DNA of 64,000 nucleotides from Mucilaginibacter cryoferens (GTDB taxonomy: Bacteria; Bacteroidota; Bacteroidia; Sphingobacteriales; Sphingobacteriaceae): contig NZ_JACHCR010000017.1 in NCBI RefSeq assembly GCF_014205845.1, positions 90,473-154,472 of the forward strand, written 5' to 3'. The notes below the pieces were generated by a model that worked only from the letters and a program-made list of their open reading frames with translations, made no database searches and was not told the origin of the DNA. Position numbers and translations under genes: made by a program. Position 1 is the first letter of the stretch. Every line of letters starts with the position of its first letter. Of this stretch, positions 36,480-43,865 are shown one piece after another.

Positions 36480-37085
36480 TTACTCAGGTTTTATTGACCT
36501 GATGATGCCGGTGATAGCATCCATTAGTACCTGGCGATTAATATCATCTGATGAGCCCCTGCTTAACAGGTTGATAGAAACCAGGCCGTGTACAACCGAC
36601 CAGAAAGTATAGTATTTGGTACAAATAATATCAGAATCGGGATCTTCAATACGCATCACCTTGCCAATAACATCGGTAAACAGATCCCATGGCATCACAG
36701 ACTCCTCCAGTTTGTTGATCTCTTCACAACAACAGTTGGTAGTAACACCAAACATGATCTGGTAAAGTTCTTTGTTGGCAAACGCGAAATTCCAATAGGC
36801 CAGCCACATGGCTTCTAATTGCTTTTCGGGTAAACGGTGTTGCTCGTGAGCTGCTCTGAGGTCTTTAGCTAAAAGAAGGTAACCCTTGCGGGCTAGTTCA
36901 AGCAAAATAGCTTCCTTATTGGCAAAATACTCATATATAATAGGTGCGGTGTATTCAATTACATCAGCAATTTTACGCATACTTAAAGCCTGCCATCCCT
37001 CCTCTTTTACAATCTGGAGCGCGGCTTCCAGGATGTTGATCCTGGTTTCGTCTTTTAAGCGTTGAATACGTTCTTTACTGGCCAT
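36480..37085 (-). CDS. TetR-family repressor, probable regulator of the RND efflux operon
   Basis: A 201-residue TetR protein. The N-terminal helix-turn-helix spans about residues 11-57 (ILEAALQIVKEEGWQALSMRKIADVI, then IIYEYFANKEAIL). The rest is a ligand-binding domain with FANKELYQIMFG typical of the WHG-type C-terminal family. It has three cysteines in a row (TNCCCEE, about 118-120), a possible metal- or redox-responsive feature. It lies directly upstream of the adaptor-pump-outer-membrane factor genes on the same strand, with matching palindromes in both promoter regions. Confidence 0.9.
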   Translation of the reverse strand: MASKERIQRLKDETRINILEAALQIVKEEGWQALSMRKIADVIEYTAPIIYEYFANKEAILLELARKGYLLLAKDLRAAHEQHRLPEKQLEAMWLAYWNFAFANKELYQIMFGVTTNCCCEEINKLEESVMPWDLFTDVIGKVMRIEDPDSDIICTKYYTFWSVVHGLVSINLLSRGSSDDINRQVLMDAITGIIRSIKPE

Positions 37086-37106
37086 CTTATTTACGCCTTA
37101 AATCAT

Positions 37107-37128
37107 TTAACAGCGTTAGGCAAATATA
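37107..37128 (-). promoter_or_regulatory. tetR promoter with overlapping operator
   Basis: On the minus strand TATATTTG (37121-37128) matches the Bacteroidota -7 consensus TAnnTTTG exactly. Just downstream, at 37107-37119, TTAACAGCGTTAG shares 10 of 13 bases with the operators at 36357 and 36432. It would cover the start of transcription about 22 bp upstream of the ATG, suggesting self-repression. Confidence 0.6.
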
Positions 37129-37240
37129 CAGCTGTTTATTTACCGATAGTACCATCCATTTGTAAAATTGAGATCATTTAATTGTCAGGAGGAAGCCCCC
37201 TAACCCCCTGAAGGGGGAATTTTGACTTGCTTGAGGCCCT

Positions 37241-37377
37241 CTACCTCCCGCGAGCTTATAGTTAGTGGGTAATATGGTTGCAGCTTTTAGCTGTCCTTTA
37301 TTGTTTATCGTACGTAAGCTGGAAGCTTACTCCAGGTTTACCCACGAGTTACGCCATGCTAACCTCGCGGGAGTTAG
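37241..37377. repeat. Palindromic element with CTCCCGCGAG ends
   Basis: CTACCTCCCGCGAG at 37241-37254 pairs with CTCGCGGGAGTTAG at 37364-37377, 13 of 14 bases. Inside, GTGGGTAA and TTTACCCAC are a second inverted pair, and GCTGGAAGCTTACTCCAG is a third hairpin. This nested structure without an ORF is typical of MITE-like elements. Confidence 0.6.
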
Positions 37378-37411
37378 ATGCAAATTCTAAAAGAATGTAA
37401 CGTTAAAAAAG

Positions 37412-37494
37412 TTTGTCATGCTGAGGTACGAAGCATCTATTCGTAGACTATACAGGGCGAATATGCATGGTGTAGAATAGATTCTTCAGACAAA
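37412..37494. repeat. Dispersed hairpin repeat, copy 2
   Basis: It begins TTTGTCATGCTGAGGTACG and ends GAATAGATTCTTCAGACAAA. It is nearly identical to copy 3 starting 98 bp later, with one mismatch in the core and a short deletion at the right end. The ends form an inverted repeat. Confidence 0.75.
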
Positions 37495-37509
37495 AGGTAA
37501 GTTTTCGAC

Positions 37510-37605
37510 TTTGTCATGCTGAGGTACGAAGCATCTATTCGTAGACTATACAGGGCGAATATGCATGATGTAGAATAGATTCTTCACTACGTTCAGAATG
37601 ACAAA
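37510..37605. repeat. Dispersed hairpin repeat, copy 3
   Basis: The most complete copy. The left end, TTTGTCATGCTGAGGTACG followed by AAGCATCTATTC, is inverted at the right end as GAATAGATTCTTC, then ACTACGTTCAGAATGACAAA. Arms of about 30 bp pair imperfectly around a TATACAGGGCGAAT-type centre. Confidence 0.75.
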
Positions 37606-37747
37606 AATGGTAGTTTTTAAACACGTTATGGGTAGCTTATCAATGACTCGCGCGGCGAGGGAATTGAAAATTAGTTATTCTTTTATTGTCTTATTGCACA
37701 AAGCCTCCCGTAGTCTTTAAACTTCGGAAGGCCTGTTTTTTCAAAAA

Positions 37748-37781
37748 GTCTTAACTCTTGATTCTTAACTCTTAATTCTTT
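37748..37781. repeat. Dispersed TCTTGATTCTT repeat next to the glutaminase-like gene
   Basis: Tandem related units, TCTTAACTCTTGATTC and TTAACTCTTAATTC, lie immediately past the stop codon of the gene at 37782. The same sequence occurs at 31606 and 34992. Confidence 0.55.
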
Positions 37782-40250
37782 TTACCTAGCGTCAGGGCGC
37801 CATTTTTCCTGTAACAATTTAATAAAGTAGCCACCTACTACGCTACGGGCCTGGAAACCTACTTGTTTCCCGTCGGTAGTTTCGTGCCAGTCGCTTAGTG
37901 GTACGCGGGTTGGGGTTTCCATGGCGTATTTGTAAACCGGGGCAGCAAGGGCTTCAAAATCGCTTTTGTTTTTGGCTAAAGTGGCTGTCCACATTATCCA
38001 GTCGCTTTTGGTGTAGGTTTTGCGGCTGTCCAATGGCAAGCCAAACTCGTTTTGTTTGGTAAGATAAAATTTAATCTCGCGGTCATAAACCGACTGCGGG
38101 AACAGATCTAATCCTAAAATTTTGTCCCAAACGATATTGTATTTCTGGCTCCAGGTTTCCGGTTTATCAAATACCAGCGAGTAATGATCGCCGGCATCGG
38201 CCATTTTCATCCATTTGGTTACCATTTCTTTGGCTATGGCACGGTACTTTGTTGCCGTGACTTTATCACCCATCAAATCGGCCAGGTGGGCGTAGCAGCC
38301 TACCCCTACAATAGCTTTAGCAGATAAGTTGGCGTTACGCGCCAGGTGACCGGCAAAGTCATCGGTACAAAGCTGATTGGCCGGGTCGCCGCCTTCACGG
38401 GCAAGGTAGTTAGTCCAGGCGGTTAAAGTTTTCCAGTGTTTTTTGGCGTACGCCGGGTTATTGCCATTGGCTTTAACTATAGCGGCGGTAAGCGCCAACA
38501 TATTGCCCGATTCTTCTACCGGCATGCCTTCGCCATAAGTTTGGCCATTGGCAATTGGGTAGGTACCTAAATCGTGCGCGGCAAAATCATGCGGAAATTT
38601 ACCGGTTTCGCTAAAGTAGAAGATGCCGTTTAACATGCCTTCCATCAACGTTGGGTTATATATAAGGAACAACGGTGCCGATGGGTAGGTAACATCCACT
38701 GTATTGATAGAGCCATTGCTAAAGTTTTCCTTCGATAAAAACAAAGTTTCGCCCTGCGGACTTTTTACCAAAATATGCGCCGATATAGCCTGGCGGTAAG
38801 CTAATACACATAGTTTAGCATATTTATCGCCACCGGCTTTTTGTACATCCCTGTATATAGAGGCATCAAAAGCCGTGCAGTTTTTTAATACAGTTGGATA
38901 ATCTGTTGCAGCTTTTGCAAGCAACTGATCCATAGTTTTAATTTGGGCGTTTTGCCAGTAAGGCTTTAAGTTGGTGTGGAAATACTGAACCGGGGTAATA
39001 TCATCATACCCCAATTCGATAAAACGTTCAACGGCAACTTTACCAACCTTGCCAAAAGGCAGCACGGTATTTAAAACCAGGTTGGTACCTTCTTTAGCTG
39101 TCGATTTGCTATCACCTTTAAAAAAGGCGCTTACAGCCTCATTATTAGTGCTTACATATTGCGTTGCACCTGCCGATTTTGGCGCTGCTACGTACATATA
39201 ACCCCAGTCTATGCGCAGGTCATCTCCTCTTTTTTGGAGGATAGGCTGCTCAACAGTACCTGCTTTTAAAACAGATAAAGCGCTGGTAGTATATTTTGTG
39301 GTGGTAATAGCCTGGTTAGGTTTGTTGCGGGCAACATCGGTTGATGCGCTGAAGAAAACCTGGACATTATGTGCCTGCCCGTTGTTTGATTTTACGCTGT
39401 AGGTAATGTACGATACCGGCCTTGCCATTAAGCTAAGGTTGTTCATTAACAATGGCGAGGTAAAGGTTAACTGCAAATTAACCTTACCACAGGTAAAGCT
39501 GTAAATGGTTTGGGTTGCAGTAAGCTCTACATGGGTTTGTTTGGCTATCTGTAACTCGGCATGGTCTGTTGGTTTTAGTTCATCGGCAAAGCCGGCATCA
39601 AGTGCCGAGCCACCGCCCGTATTGGTACAGTGCAGTGCTAATACATTTTCGCCCTCTTTTAGCTTGGCAGCCACATCATCCTTAAGCGGCATCATTTGCA
39701 GATCGCCGTTGGCACCGCTGCTGGTGTTAATTTTTTCGCCATTTAAAAACACTTCGGCCTCGTCATCATGGTGTAGTTTAAGAAAAAGCTTGTTGATATC
39801 GGTTTTGTGATACGTAAACACCCTACGCACCCAAATGTCGCGGCTTGCCCATACAGTTTTGCCCTGTGCTTTATCGTCGCTGAAGGGAGCTGCGCCGGTT
39901 TTCCAGGCGCTATCGTCAAATTTTACGTCGGCCCAGTTCTGTGCCGGGGCAGTTTCTACGTATTTACAGGTGTAGGGTTGCTCGTCGGCAGCGGGTACAA
40001 CCGTTTTGTAGCCTACGGGTTCTTTACCCATAAAGCGATAAACCTCACCGTCAACCTTTATCAGGCCTAATAACGATTGATCTTTACCAGTCCAATGGCG
40101 GGTGGTGGATTCATTAAGCTGATCTGAAAACGACCAGATGCTGAAATACGGGTTATGTGTAATTAGCGGGTAGGCCGGTGCTTTGGTATCCTGCGCCCGG
40201 GCAAAAAAACCAGCAAGTGCAATACATACGGTTAATGGAAACCTCTTCAT
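37782..40250 (-). CDS. Secreted glutaminase-like protein (DUF5127/DUF4965/DUF1793)
   Basis: An 822-residue exported protein with a signal peptide ending near residue 19 (FFARAQ). The N-terminal part has a galactose-binding-like insert with LFLKLHHDDEAEVFLNGEKI (about 150-220). The DUF5127/DUF4965 region follows, and the C-terminal (alpha/alpha) domain carries FPHDFAAHDLGTYPIANGQ and MPVEESGNMLALTAA, the DUF4965 core of GtaA-type glutaminases. Fungal GtaA hydrolyses glutamine, but many Bacteroidota members are uncharacterised and may act on glycans. It is a single gene upstream of repeats. Confidence 0.85.
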   Translation of the reverse strand: MKRFPLTVCIALAGFFARAQDTKAPAYPLITHNPYFSIWSFSDQLNESTTRHWTGKDQSLLGLIKVDGEVYRFMGKEPVGYKTVVPAADEQPYTCKYVETAPAQNWADVKFDDSAWKTGAAPFSDDKAQGKTVWASRDIWVRRVFTYHKTDINKLFLKLHHDDEAEVFLNGEKINTSSGANGDLQMMPLKDDVAAKLKEGENVLALHCTNTGGGSALDAGFADELKPTDHAELQIAKQTHVELTATQTIYSFTCGKVNLQLTFTSPLLMNNLSLMARPVSYITYSVKSNNGQAHNVQVFFSASTDVARNKPNQAITTTKYTTSALSVLKAGTVEQPILQKRGDDLRIDWGYMYVAAPKSAGATQYVSTNNEAVSAFFKGDSKSTAKEGTNLVLNTVLPFGKVGKVAVERFIELGYDDITPVQYFHTNLKPYWQNAQIKTMDQLLAKAATDYPTVLKNCTAFDASIYRDVQKAGGDKYAKLCVLAYRQAISAHILVKSPQGETLFLSKENFSNGSINTVDVTYPSAPLFLIYNPTLMEGMLNGIFYFSETGKFPHDFAAHDLGTYPIANGQTYGEGMPVEESGNMLALTAAIVKANGNNPAYAKKHWKTLTAWTNYLAREGGDPANQLCTDDFAGHLARNANLSAKAIVGVGCYAHLADLMGDKVTATKYRAIAKEMVTKWMKMADAGDHYSLVFDKPETWSQKYNIVWDKILGLDLFPQSVYDREIKFYLTKQNEFGLPLDSRKTYTKSDWIMWTATLAKNKSDFEALAAPVYKYAMETPTRVPLSDWHETTDGKQVGFQARSVVGGYFIKLLQEKWRPDAR

Positions 40251-40401
40251 GTGTTTTTATTGGTGTTATAATTGTAGATAGATAGTTATCAACTGTAAAT
40301 ATTTGCTTTTCTTTTCACTTAATAAACCGTTTTTCCAAAAAGCGTCAATTCGACGATTAATTGATACGAATTGTAGAAGTGAGGATTTCAGATCTGCACA
40401 T

Positions 40402-40863
40402 CTACTTGAAAACATCGAAGCTATAGCTGGCGGTGCTCCAGAAATCATCGAGGGCGATGATGCGGGGTTTGAAGAAGGAGATGAGAGCGGGCCAGTCGCT
40501 TTGGTTAAACACGCTTACGTTGGGTAGCGTTGTGATGATGCGGCTTACTGTTTTGTGGTTATCATCGGTGGTGTGCAGCTGCCAGTCCCACTCCTGCTGG
40601 ATGCTTGCGTTAAATACGGCTTTTAGTTCTTTAAACTGTTCAAACATCAGCTCCTGGATACCGGCATCGGGGTGCGAGAGCTCAATAGCAATAAATGCCG
40701 ACCGTTTATCGGCCTGCATTTTAAAATGGAGGTGTTTAATGCCGGTTTTATAGTTTATCCAGTTAATGCGTAAACCATCGGCCGATAACTGTGGGGCAAT
40801 GTACTGGCCAAAAGCCGTCCAGAATGCCTGTTTAATTTGTGATGCCTGATCGCGCGAGTACAA
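40402..40863 (-). CDS. DUF4268 protein with TTG start
   Basis: A 153-residue soluble protein that begins MYSRDQASQIKQAFWTAFGQYI, the usual start of DUF4268 proteins in Bacteroidota. The first codon is TTG, and an in-frame TAA lies two codons before it, so no upstream start is possible and TTG is well supported. Aromatic residues are enriched (FWSTASYSFDVF at the end). Function is unknown; some DUF4268 domains occur near restriction-type nucleases, but nothing here shows that. Confidence 0.75.
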   Translation of the reverse strand: MYSRDQASQIKQAFWTAFGQYIAPQLSADGLRINWINYKTGIKHLHFKMQADKRSAFIAIELSHPDAGIQELMFEQFKELKAVFNASIQQEWDWQLHTTDDNHKTVSRIITTLPNVSVFNQSDWPALISFFKPRIIALDDFWSTASYSFDVFK

Positions 40864-40898
40864 TAGCTGTTATTTAGTATGAGTCGCGAATTTATAGA

Positions 40899-41240
40899 TT
40901 ATTTGGCGGTTTGTATAAACTCCACTATCTGGCCCTGCTCTTTTGCCGATAATTTACCACCTGTATACTCCCATTTAGATCTTTGATTGTTGTAGGTCAG
41001 CCTGCCTAAAAAGTCGGGATTGCGTACATCTTCTGTTAATGGCAGGCTCTCTCCTATTTCGGGGGCTATCTCCTGTAGCTCCAACAGGTGGGCTTCGCCG
41101 TGGTCGTTACCTTTATATATGGTGTATACACCAGTAAATTCGAGGTGACTGTTTGAGGCTTGGGTTAATACTGGTTCAATGAGTATGTTTCTGGTGGTGC
41201 CGTCGTCGGTATTTATATAGCGGCTTACTGTGTGGGGCAT
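40899..41240 (-). CDS. Hypothetical small protein
   Basis: About 113 residues from the ATG at 41240 (MPHTVSRYINTDDGTTRN); the frame is open to 41315, which would add 25 residues. It has no signal peptide or membrane helix. It is rich in Glu and polar residues, with KWEYTGGKLSAKEQGQIVEFI at the end. I recognise no family. It lies 35 bp upstream of the DUF4268 gene on the same strand, so the two are probably co-transcribed. Confidence 0.55.
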   Translation of the reverse strand: MPHTVSRYINTDDGTTRNILIEPVLTQASNSHLEFTGVYTIYKGNDHGEAHLLELQEIAPEIGESLPLTEDVRNPDFLGRLTYNNQRSKWEYTGGKLSAKEQGQIVEFIQTAK

Positions 41241-41449
41241 GGTTGTAATTATTTGTTTAACTCCTATTAGTACAAATTTGCCATAAAATTGTTCGGGAAA
41301 ATAAAATTTCATCAATGTAAATTAACTGTATTGGGCGGTGAAGTTGCTTTATACCGGCTTAACAAATACCGTCAAATAAATTAATAGCAAAGAAATGAGG
41401 TAGATAGATAAAAAAGTAAAATTATGTTTTAGAATTTACCTTAAAACAC

Positions 41450-41457
41450 TATCTTTG
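41450..41457 (+). promoter_or_regulatory. tRNA-Leu promoter -7 box TATCTTTG
   Basis: A perfect TAnnTTTG match 20 bp upstream of the tRNA-Leu(UAG) gene. The upstream element is weak (TGTTTT at about 41425-41430). It supports assigning the genome to Bacteroidota. Confidence 0.7.
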
Positions 41458-41477
41458 CGACCTGTTAAAATCCTAAT

Positions 41478-41559
41478 GCGGAAGTGGCGTAATTGGTAGC
41501 CGCACCAGACTTAGGATCTGGCGCCGCGAGGCGTGGGGGTTCGAGTCCCTTCTTCCGCA
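41478..41559 (+). tRNA. tRNA-Leu(UAG)
   Basis: A class II tRNA with a 7-bp acceptor stem, GCGGAAG/CTTCCGC, discriminator A, a long variable arm (GCGCCGCGAGGCGT region) and T-loop TTCGAGT. The anticodon stem CCAGA/TCTGG encloses the loop CTTAGGA with anticodon TAG (UAG in RNA). CCA is not encoded. A promoter lies upstream and a terminator just downstream. Confidence 0.95.
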
Positions 41560-41570
41560 CAACAGTTTAA

Positions 41571-41597
41571 AACCCGGTCAATTTGATCGGGTTTTTT
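41571..41597 (+). terminator. Terminator of tRNA-Leu(UAG)
   Basis: AACCCGGTCAA and TTGATCGGGTT form a hairpin followed by a run of T (GTTTTTTG). It is 12 bp past the tRNA end. Confidence 0.75.
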
Positions 41598-41785
41598 GTT
41601 TTAAATACCTAAACTCTTATTTAAAAATGAATCTTATCATCAACAATTGCTACAATTTGGCATCTTTCGTTCAATAGTACTTACTATAGATTGGCAAAAA
41701 GTTAAAAAATAGTAACTTAACACTTTCACTAATCTTAACTCCTTTTGTCTTTATGCAACGTAAGTCCTAATCAACAATTTAATTT

Positions 41786-42727
41786 ATGAGTATCCCCCCT
41801 GAAGTTTTTGATATTGGTAAAGTTTTAGTAGGCGGCATAGTCGGCTCTAAACCTCTAGCTAAACTAGTTGAGGTAGTTAGTGCCGGCATTGGTACCTTAT
41901 ATAAACCAAAAGCGATGCGAAATGAAGCGGAAGCAAAAGCATATGAATTAGAAGTCATGTCACGCGCTGAAGCGAAGTCTTCAATAATAAAACTAGAAGT
42001 TGAACAAGACATTGCTTCCCGCGTTCGATCACGTTTATACCATCAAGAAATTAGTCGACAACACAACCTTGATAATATAATCGACAACTCAATTATATAT
42101 TTAAATGAAGAAGTTTCAGAAGACCCGATTGATGATGATTGGAGGACGCGATTTTTCAATAAAGCCCAAGATATTAAAAGCGAAGAAGTTCAAAAAATTT
42201 GGAGTAAGATATTGGCTAATGAAATAAATACGCCTGGAACTGTTAGTCTACGGACACTTGATGTTTTAAGTAATGTATCCATGAGCGATGCAAAACTGTT
42301 TACCAAACTTTGTAAGTTATCAACTATTAATGGTCATGTTTTAAAATACAATTTAGGTTTTGAGAATTTTGATTTATCATACGATGAAATTCTGCATTTG
42401 ATGGATGCTGGTTTATTACTCAATGAAACCAATATATATAGTGATTCCGACGACTTTAAGTTAGTTACGATAAATGGCAAAAGCGGTCTATTGTTAGAGT
42501 GGCATAAACTAAAATTATTTATTACAAAGGGTTATTTGACTCCAGTTTTGTTTTTCACCTCTCTCATTAATAAAAATAAAAAAATCTACTTCTTTCCTTC
42601 TATAGTTTTAACGATAGCCGGTAAAGAACTACTACCATTTATTGGTGATTCAGTTGATTTAGAATATATAAGTCGGGTGAAGATCTCATTAAAGAAAATT
42701 GGATATAAGGTACAAGAAATAAACTAG
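41786..42727 (+). CDS. DUF2806-family protein, possible phage/defence accessory gene
   Basis: A 313-residue protein. Residues 1-40 form an amphipathic stretch with VLVGGIVGSKPLAKLVEVV, and residues 40-100 a charged, probably coiled-coil region. The segment WRTRFFNKAQDIKSEEVQKIWSKILANEINTPGTVSLRTLDVLSNVS is the DUF2806 core. Family function is unknown to me; relatives are scattered in accessory DNA. The gene is more AT-rich than its neighbours and sits just downstream of a tRNA gene with no co-directional partner, suggesting horizontal acquisition. A repeated tRNA end was not found beyond it. Confidence 0.68.
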   Translation: MSIPPEVFDIGKVLVGGIVGSKPLAKLVEVVSAGIGTLYKPKAMRNEAEAKAYELEVMSRAEAKSSIIKLEVEQDIASRVRSRLYHQEISRQHNLDNIIDNSIIYLNEEVSEDPIDDDWRTRFFNKAQDIKSEEVQKIWSKILANEINTPGTVSLRTLDVLSNVSMSDAKLFTKLCKLSTINGHVLKYNLGFENFDLSYDEILHLMDAGLLLNETNIYSDSDDFKLVTINGKSGLLLEWHKLKLFITKGYLTPVLFFTSLINKNKKIYFFPSIVLTIAGKELLPFIGDSVDLEYISRVKISLKKIGYKVQEIN

Positions 42728-42812
42728 TCGAAATAGATCTCATAACATTATTCAACGCTTTCTATTTAGTCTTTTAAAAAATCAGATATAGTATATTGAA
42801 CGGCTAGAACTT

Positions 42813-43862
42813 TCACTTTTTCCCAAACTCTCCTCCCATCTCATTCAATTGCTCACCGCTCAAAGTCTCTTTCCCATTACTAATAACAATCCGGTATTTA
42901 AACGTTACCGATTCGCCTTTGTTGAGGTGTAAGTTTTTGGCCGATTTACCGTTGGTGAAGATCTTTTCACCCAACGGGTTGGCGGCGAACAATCCATACC
43001 CCCGTGCATGCCAAAACGTAGGATAATTAGGATTCTGCGGATGATCGATAATAGCGATGCTTACCGAGTCGGCTCCCATTTTACCGTAAACTTTGCACCA
43101 AACGCCGCGGGTGCTCCAGGCATCGTTACCTGTTTTGCCGGCGCTGGTAAGGTAATTGCCATTGGCTACCTTGTCGGTGCCGCCTTTAACTATGGTGACG
43201 TTTCCTTTATCATCAGTAAATTTTTGGTCTTCGGTAGTGGGCATTTGCAGTTCGTGGGCCAAACGCAGGCCAAGCATCCCGTCTTTGGCATCGTTAAAAG
43301 TAGCATCAATATTTGCCTTTAAGGTGGTAATACGATCAATAATGCGTTGCCCCGCAGTGCCGCTAAATTCAAAGTGGGTGGTTTCCTCTAAAATGATATT
43401 TTTTTGCTGATCAGTCCAATTTGCATGATAGGCCAGGATGCCGGTCGCGCCGCCTTTTGCCTCCAGTATTTTATCGGTACGAATCCAGCCGTACTGCTTC
43501 TTTTTTTCTTTGGGGATAGCGTAGGAGTTATTCCAGAAATCAAGTCCGTTCAGGTTTTCAAAATTAAACCAAAGACCAATATGGTGAGGATGGTCAGTAG
43601 CATCGCCCAGCTTTGGATTAAGCGGAAAGCCACGGGTAACAACGGTACCATTGGCCGTATACAACGGATAAAGCACCGGCTTTTCGAGGCTATCCGGATA
43701 CAAGAAACTCGTAAAAAGTTTATTGCCGATAAATATATCAACCTTATTTTCTTTTTTCGATTGAACTACTTTTACCGGCTCGCTTTTTTGAGCTAACGCC
43801 GATGTTGCAAAAACTATAGAAGCTATAAGCAACCCTATTTTTTTTAAACTGTTTATCATCAC
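42813..43862 (-). CDS. Secreted PmoA-family protein (DUF6807)
   Basis: A 349-residue protein with a signal peptide ending near residue 24 (ATSALAQ). The body carries the family pattern YPLYTANGTVVTRGFPL and DHPHHIGLWF, with three clustered histidines. The PmoA-like name refers to a Pfam family common in planctomycetes and Bacteroidota; it is not an established methane monooxygenase. It lies 3 bp downstream of the Gfo/Idh/MocA gene, a frequent pairing, so both probably process the same sugar-derived compound. Confidence 0.85.
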   Translation of the reverse strand: MMINSLKKIGLLIASIVFATSALAQKSEPVKVVQSKKENKVDIFIGNKLFTSFLYPDSLEKPVLYPLYTANGTVVTRGFPLNPKLGDATDHPHHIGLWFNFENLNGLDFWNNSYAIPKEKKKQYGWIRTDKILEAKGGATGILAYHANWTDQQKNIILEETTHFEFSGTAGQRIIDRITTLKANIDATFNDAKDGMLGLRLAHELQMPTTEDQKFTDDKGNVTIVKGGTDKVANGNYLTSAGKTGNDAWSTRGVWCKVYGKMGADSVSIAIIDHPQNPNYPTFWHARGYGLFAANPLGEKIFTNGKSAKNLHLNKGESVTFKYRIVISNGKETLSGEQLNEMGGEFGKK

Positions 43863-43865
43863 CAG

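Larger units (their letters stand above)
37129..37781. other. Repeat-rich gene-free region
   Basis: About 650 bp with no credible ORF. It holds a CCCCCTGAAGGGGG hairpin at 37204-37217, a palindromic element at 37241-37377, two copies of a dispersed hairpin repeat at 37412-37605, a possible hairpin with a T-tail near 37702-37740, and TCTTGATTCTT repeats at 37748-37781. It looks like a landing zone for small non-coding repeats. Confidence 0.7.

Noticed and set aside
37411..37605. CRISPR array
   Set aside because: Only two copies of a roughly 80-bp hairpin at 98-bp spacing, with no short regular spacers and no cas genes; it is a dispersed repeat.
41478..42780. Genomic island bounded by a tRNA-end repeat
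   Set aside because: I looked for a copy of the tRNA-Leu(UAG) 3' end beyond the DUF2806 gene and did not see one, so no attachment site is claimed.
42813..43862. Methane monooxygenase subunit
   Set aside because: The PmoA label is a family name; this is a soluble exported protein next to a Gfo/Idh oxidoreductase and lacks the membrane helices of true PmoA.
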